Shown here: positions 59,914 to 64,000 of the stretch, piece after piece
How the letters are laid out: every line of letters begins with the position of its first letter
Numbering within the stretch: position 1 is the first letter of the stretch
Assembly: GCF_003264855.1 (NCBI RefSeq)
Contig: NZ_NFZS01000001.1
Span: 682,001-746,000 of the forward strand
DNA: 64,000 nt
Direction: 5' to 3'
Source of the DNA: Dyella jiangningensis
GTDB lineage: Bacteria; Pseudomonadota; Gammaproteobacteria; Xanthomonadales; Rhodanobacteraceae
The notes under the pieces: model-generated
Seen by the model: the letters and a program-made list of their open reading frames with translations, nothing else
The model's database searches: none
What the model was told of the DNA's origin: nothing
Translations under genes and position numbers: made by a program

Positions 59914-61121
59914 TGCGCCGCGTCGTCGTTACCGGCATGGGCATCGTGTCCTGCCTTGGCCATGCTTCCGGCGTGGTGCAGCGGGCATTGCAGGACCTCA
60001 AGAGCGGCATCTGCGCGATGCCCGAGTACGCGGCCAAGGGTCTGCGAAGTCACGTCGCCGGCATGCCGAAGATCGATCTGGATGCCCTGGTCGATCGCCG
60101 TCTGCGCCGCTTCATGGGTGACGCCGCCGCCTATGCGTACCTTGCCATGCGTTCGGCGATCGAGGACGCGGGGCTCGCATTCGAGCAGATTCGACATCCA
60201 CGCATCGGTGTGATCGCCGGCTCGGGCGGCGGTTCCGCGCAGTGGCAGATCGAGACGGCCGACCTGTTGCGCGAAAAGGGCGTGCGCCGTGTGGGTCCAT
60301 GCATGGTGCCGAAGACCATGTGTTCCACGGTGTCGGCGACCTTGGCGACGGCGTTTGGCATCCTGGGTTTGAGTTACTCGATTGCCGCCGCCTGCGCCAC
60401 GTCGGCACATTGCATCGGTGCGGCGGCCGACTTGATCCGTCACGGCGCACAGGACATCGTTTTTGCCGGCGGCGGCGAAGAAGTGCATTGGGGCATGACC
60501 GCGCAGTTCGATGCGATGGGCGCGTTGTCCTCCCAGTACAACGCCACGCCGGAATCCGCCTCGAAGCCGTATGACGCCTCGCGCGACGGTTTCGTCATCG
60601 GCGGCGGTGGCGGCATGCTGGTGCTGGAAGACTACGAACACGCGCGGAAGCGTGGGGCAACCATCCATGCCGAACTGGTCGGCTACGGCGTGACGTCCGA
60701 CGGCGCCGATATGGTGGCGCCTTCCGGCGAAGGTGCCGTGCGCTGCATGCGCATGGCGCTGGCCGGCCGCGAGGCGCCGATCGACTACCTCAACACGCAT
60801 GGTACCGCCACGCCGCTGGGCGACATCATCGAGCTCACCGCAGTGCGCGAAGCCTTCGGCCAGAACGTGCCGCCACTGTCGTCCACCAAGGCGCTCACCG
60901 GACACGCGTTGGGTGCAGCCAGTGTGCACGAAGCGATCTTCAGCCTGCTGATGCTCAAGGGCGGCTTCATGGCCGGATCGGCCCATATCGAGCAGCTTGA
61001 CGAACGAGCGGAAGGCTTCCCCATATTGCGCGAGACGCGTGATGCGGCCTTGCGCACCGTGATGTCCAACAGCTTCGGTTTTGGTGGCACCAACGCGAGT
61101 CTGGTGTTCGCGAAGGTTTGA
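59913..61121 (+). CDS. fabB: 3-oxoacyl-ACP synthase I
   Basis: A 402-residue condensing enzyme extending the cis-unsaturated acyl chain. The catalytic triad is Cys161 ([10 protein letters not shown]), His296 ([11 protein letters not shown]) and His331 ([10 protein letters not shown]). The length and start [10 protein letters not shown] are normal. Its ATG overlaps the fabA stop (TGATG). A terminator-like hairpin lies 16 bases after the stop. Confidence 0.95.
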   Translation: MRRVVVTGMGIVSCLGHASGVVQRALQDLKSGICAMPEYAAKGLRSHVAGMPKIDLDALVDRRLRRFMGDAAAYAYLAMRSAIEDAGLAFEQIRHPRIGVIAGSGGGSAQWQIETADLLREKGVRRVGPCMVPKTMCSTVSATLATAFGILGLSYSIAAACATSAHCIGAAADLIRHGAQDIVFAGGGEEVHWGMTAQFDAMGALSSQYNATPESASKPYDASRDGFVIGGGGGMLVLEDYEHARKRGATIHAELVGYGVTSDGADMVAPSGEGAVRCMRMALAGREAPIDYLNTHGTATPLGDIIELTAVREAFGQNVPPLSSTKALTGHALGAASVHEAIFSLLMLKGGFMAGSAHIEQLDERAEGFPILRETRDAALRTVMSNSFGFGGTNASLVFAKV

Positions 61122-61136
61122 ACCAGGCGAGTTGAA

Positions 61137-61166
61137 GAAGAGGCCCCGCAGGGCCTCTTCTCCTTT
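61137..61166 (+). terminator. Terminator after fabB
   Basis: GAAGAGGCCC-CGCA-GGGCCTCTTC is followed by TCCTTT. Its U tract is weak. Confidence 0.7.
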
Positions 61167-61252
61167 GGCGACATCCCCCATCCAGCGTGCGTCGCTGGCG
61201 GAAAGGATCTACGCCGGCATCGATGCGTCACTCGCTGGTCGGCCGTCGCCAT

Positions 61253-62131
61253 TCAAGGCAGATCGACGGATCGCATGCCCGCCGTACCGTGCCAATAGCC
61301 ATTGCGTGCGCCGATGCGCGGAGGCGGGGTGACCGAGCGGCGCGCCAGGTCGAAGTGCGCCACGATCTCATCCATGCCCTCCGCTTGCGGATACAGACGC
61401 AGCACGTCCACGCCGAGCGCGCGCAAGGCAGGCAGTTCGGGGCCCAGGTCCGTGATTTCCTCGCCCTGGATCTGGATGCCGTTGATGCGCAGGAAGGGAC
61501 GGCCTTCGCGCGTGGCCAGCGGGAGGCCATCGGGATAGTCGATGCAGCGGAAGCCACATTGATCCTTGGCCACATCCAACGCACGCGCGGTGAAGCAGCG
61601 CGCAGAGTAGGAAAGCGGCAGGCGGCCGAATCCGATGACTTCGACTTCAGGCATGTCGCCGCCGTCTTCGAGTAATGCGCTGCGCAGCTCGTCGATCAGC
61701 GCGGCCCCTTGCTCGACACCTGGCACCCAGCGGAGCAACCCGTCTTCCATGAGCATGGCCAGTGCGCGATGGTTGTACACGTTGAGCGTGGGACTGGCCA
61801 CGAACGGCACGCCGCGTGCGCGGCAGAGCTGGACCGCGGAGAGGTCGTTCGCCTCGATCCATCCCTGGCCCTGCTCGATCAGGCGTTGCAGCGCGCCCAG
61901 TTCGGACTCGGCTTCGATCAGCGCAAGCGACGACAGCACGATCTGCTTGCCGCTTTCCGCGAGTTCGTGGGCCAGCATGATCCAGTCCAGCGTGCGCAAT
62001 TCACGGCGCTTGCTGCATACCGTCTCGCCCAGGTAGATGATGTCGACCGGCCATTGGACAGCCTGGCGATAGAACGCAAACGTGCGTTCGCGCGGCCAGA
62101 AGTACTGCAGCGGGCCGAGACTCAGTTTCAT
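61253..62131 (-). CDS. ubiV: O2-independent ubiquinone hydroxylation protein UbiV
   Basis: A 292-residue U32-family protein that works with UbiU in hydroxylating ubiquinone precursors without O2. The four 4Fe-4S cysteines occur as in E. coli UbiV: Cys39 (GETVCSKRREL) and Cys179, Cys192, Cys196 (Cx12Cx3C). No U32 peptidase function is expected. The start at 62131 follows that alignment. It is downstream of ubiU on the same strand, 13 bases apart. Confidence 0.92.
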   Translation of the reverse strand: MKLSLGPLQYFWPRERTFAFYRQAVQWPVDIIYLGETVCSKRRELRTLDWIMLAHELAESGKQIVLSSLALIEAESELGALQRLIEQGQGWIEANDLSAVQLCRARGVPFVASPTLNVYNHRALAMLMEDGLLRWVPGVEQGAALIDELRSALLEDGGDMPEVEVIGFGRLPLSYSARCFTARALDVAKDQCGFRCIDYPDGLPLATREGRPFLRINGIQIQGEEITDLGPELPALRALGVDVLRLYPQAEGMDEIVAHFDLARRSVTPPPRIGARNGYWHGTAGMRSVDLP

Positions 62132-62144
62132 GGCATGCATCGTG

Positions 62145-63144
62145 TCAGTGCCAATGGCGGTGATAGGGGCCAAGCGTGGTTTGATGGCCTTCCGCGTGCC
62201 TGGAAAGCGCGGATTGCCATTCTGGGCGCGCCTGCCAGCGCTCGGGTGCGGCGTGGTAGCGATCCAGCGCTTCACGCCAGGTGTGCGTCACCGAGGCCAC
62301 GTAGGCCACGCCACGCTGGCGTCCTTCGATCTTCAGCGCGGCCACGCCGGCGCTCGCCAGGCGCGGCAGCAATTCGAGGGTGTTGAGGCTGGTCGGCTCT
62401 TCCAGCGCATGGAAAGTCTCGCTGCCTACGGCGTAGCGACCCTTGCATACGGTGGGGTAGCCGGCGGGCTCGGAAGGATCGAAGCGGTCGATCAGCACAC
62501 GGTTGAGGCGCACACTGCGGCCGCCGTCGTCGTGTTCCTCCCACCGCACGAAGCTCGCCGGTGAACAGACGCCATGGCGATTCGGCGAGGCGCCGGTGAC
62601 ATAGCTGGACAGCTGGCAGCGTCCTTCGACCATGATGCAGAGGCTGCCGAAGGCGAACACTTCCAGCGGCACGGGCGCCTGCTCGCACAACCGTTCCACC
62701 TGCTGCACCGACAGCACGCGGGGCAGCACGGCGCGGCTGATGCCGAAGCGCTCGTACATGTAGCGAAGCGCGGGCGCGGTGGTGGCCGAGCCCTGTACCG
62801 ACAGATGCCGGGCGAGCTTGGCGTGATGGCGCGCGGCATAGTCGAGCACGGCCATCTCGGCGGCGATGATGGCGTCACAACCGAGCGATGCCGCCTTGTC
62901 CACTGCAGCGTACCAGTGCGGCAGACGCGCACTGTCCGGATAGGTGTTGAGTGCGAGGTAGACCTTGCGCTGGCGCGTTTGCGCATAGGCGATGCCTTGC
63001 CGCAGCTCCTCGTCGTTGAAGTTGAGGCCGGGGAAAGGCCCGTGCATTGGTCTGGTCGCGCAGGCCGACGTAGACCGCATCTGCGCCGGCATCCACCGCC
63101 GCTTTCAAGGCCGGCAGGTTGCCGGCGGGACAGACCAGTTGCAT
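62145..63144 (-). pseudogene. ubiU: UbiU, frameshifted at a CCCC run
   Basis: The UbiU sequence continues across two frames. The first gives MQLVCPAGNLPALKAAVDAG through GLRDQTNARAFP; the second takes over as GLNFNDEELRQGIAYAQ and runs to the end. The break is a CCCC at 63030-63033 on the minus strand, one C longer than needed. The downstream half keeps the cluster cysteines (SLCIMVEGRCQLSS, GVCSPASF and TVCKGRY). Causes may be a homopolymer sequencing error, real inactivation, or slippage at CCC-C. It is divergent from a His-rich periplasmic gene. Confidence 0.85.
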
Positions 63145-63203
63145 GCAGACCTCGATACCCAGAACGTCGGGCTGCATCCTGATTGTCGCGGGCCAGGGCG
63201 TCG

Positions 63204-63217
63204 CTGACATGCGTCAG
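63204..63217. promoter_or_regulatory. FNR/Dnr-like box between ubiU and the His-rich periplasmic gene
   Basis: CTGACATGCGTCAG is a perfect inverted TGAC-N4-GTCA repeat, about 60 bases from both divergent starts (63144 and 63276). It can serve ubiUV and the divergent gene. Confidence 0.8.
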
Positions 63218-63275
63218 GGGAGAGGCCGATACCCGGACCTATGCTCGACTTCACTACGATGCAGGAGTCACCCGC

Positions 63276-63764
63276 ATGTTCAAATCAAGAATGGCGCTGT
63301 TGCTGTGCGGTGCCCTCGCGCTAGCCGGCCCGGTGTGCGCCGCTCCCCAGCATGACCATGCCGCTCACGCTGCCTTCGACGGCACGCAGGTGCCGGTACC
63401 GTCGCCGCGCTGGGCGGCCGATGAACCGCTGCGCGACGGCATGGGACGCATCCATCAGGCGCTCGATGAGCTCCGTCACCACGAGATGGGTCATATGAGC
63501 GATGCGATGGCGCAGGATCGCGCCGGCCTTATCCTGGATGCAGGTGCCTACATCTTCGCCCACTGCAAGCTCCAGCCGCAGCAGGACGCGGTATTGCACA
63601 GCATGCTGGTGCCGCTGCTGTCGGCGGCGCAGAAGCTCAAGGACCAGCCGCAGGACGTGGCCGAAGTGGCCGCCATGCGCAAGGCGGCGGCGGACTATCC
63701 GCGTTACTTCGATGATCCGGCCTGGGCAGCGGACGCTGCCGCGGAACACGCGCACCACGAGTAG
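63276..63764 (+). CDS. His-rich exported protein (DnrO-like)
   Basis: A 162-residue periplasmic protein of unknown function. A signal peptide (1-20, ALAGPVCAA) is followed by HDHAAHAAF and many His and Met residues (ELRHHEMGHMSDAM) and a terminal AAEHAHHE, suggesting copper or another metal. Proteins of this kind are called DnrO in some Xanthomonadales genomes, from memory. AGGAG precedes the ATG at 63276. It follows the FNR-type box. Confidence 0.65.
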   Translation: MFKSRMALLLCGALALAGPVCAAPQHDHAAHAAFDGTQVPVPSPRWAADEPLRDGMGRIHQALDELRHHEMGHMSDAMAQDRAGLILDAGAYIFAHCKLQPQQDAVLHSMLVPLLSAAQKLKDQPQDVAEVAAMRKAAADYPRYFDDPAWAADAAAEHAHHE

Positions 63765-63805
63765 CAAGGTCACGGAGGACGGCGTGCACCGTCCTCCGTT
63801 TTGGC

Positions 63806-64000
63806 TCAGTACTTCACGTCCAGCTTCAGCCAGAACGTGCGGCCCGGTTCATTCACCCGCACCGTATTGACGTAACCCACCAGGCCCGCACTCGCGGCAT
63901 TGACGTGTTCGGCGTAGGTCTTGTCGAACAGGTTGTCGATGCCGGCGGTCACGGTCGTTGCGCGGTCGATGCGATAGCCGCCATTGAGCGAGAACACACC
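63806..64000 (-). CDS. TonB-dependent receptor, C-terminus only (OprC/NosA-like)
   Basis: The gene continues past the right edge. The final strands read TVTAGIDNLFDKTYAEHVNA and VNEPGRTFWLKLDVKY, matching the end of TonB-dependent copper receptors of the NosA/OprC group. This would bring copper for NirK and cbb3 oxidase. Only the last about 65 residues are visible. Confidence 0.75.
   Translation of the reverse strand, partial: GVFSLNGGYRIDRATTVTAGIDNLFDKTYAEHVNAASAGLVGYVNTVRVNEPGRTFWLKLDVKY

Noticed and set aside
61253-63144. U32-family peptidases
   Set aside because: The Cys patterns are those of UbiU and UbiV, and neighbours are ubiquinone genes, so a protease call would mislead.

Overview
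The window is GC-rich, densely coding gammaproteobacterial DNA. Its gene set fits the Xanthomonadales (Lysobacterales), most likely Rhodanobacteraceae (Rhodanobacter/Dyella-like): a Xanthomonas-type kynA, a complete cbb3 oxidase cluster, a 2-oxoacid dehydrogenase with separate E1 subunits, the homogentisate pathway, and a copper nitrite reductase with a C-terminal cytochrome c domain. The genus is inferred from gene content only.

Layout. 1-5.2 kb: TonB-like C-terminus (partial), a structured leader with a terminator, an OmpR-type two-component pair, ilvE, a secreted protein and metF. 5.3-14.2 kb: cbb3 oxidase operon ccoNOQP plus maturation genes (ccoG, fixH, ccoI, ccoS, SafE-like) behind a perfect FNR box. 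14.3-26.4 kb: ahcY with a SAH riboswitch, an S9 peptidase, ppc, uup, a D-Ala-D-Ala carboxypeptidase and metK. Thus metF, ahcY and metK, three genes of the methyl cycle, lie in one window; metF and metK share an operator-like element and ahcY uses the riboswitch. 26.6-36.8 kb: mixed metabolic and exported functions (FAD oxidase, GDSL hydrolase, methyltransferase, lipoprotein hydrolase, dusB, nucleoside permease, LysE exporter, VOC protein, globin, TetR). 37-49.5 kb: 2-oxoacid dehydrogenase E1a/E1b/E2, kynA, two tandem POT peptide transporters, MarR, and the tyrosine pathway hppD-hmgA-fahA. A DUF559 endonuclease-like gene flanked by 41-nt inverted repeats sits between hppD and hmgA.

49.6-64 kb is an oxygen-limitation island. 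Besides hemN and an FNR-type regulator it holds nirK, a NirV-like protein, SCO, a porin, DUF2249, an NnrS-like membrane protein, a DGC zinc-binding protein, a chorismate-mutase-like/UbiT fusion, fabA, fabB, ubiV, ubiU, a His-rich periplasmic protein and the end of a copper-receptor-like gene. Six FNR/Dnr-like boxes (TGAY-N4-GTCA) punctuate its promoters. The genes read as oxygen-independent substitutes for oxygen-requiring steps: haem (HemN), ubiquinone (UbiUVT) and unsaturated fatty acids (FabAB), next to nitrite respiration and its copper supply.

Two genes of this island carry single-base lesions. The DGC protein has an in-frame TGA exactly where relatives have the Cys of their CSGC motif, and ubiU has one extra C in a CCCC run. 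They may be sequencing errors, decay, or (for the TGA) recoding. REP-like extragenic palindromes occur between many genes in the first half. No rRNA, tRNA or CRISPR was recognised.
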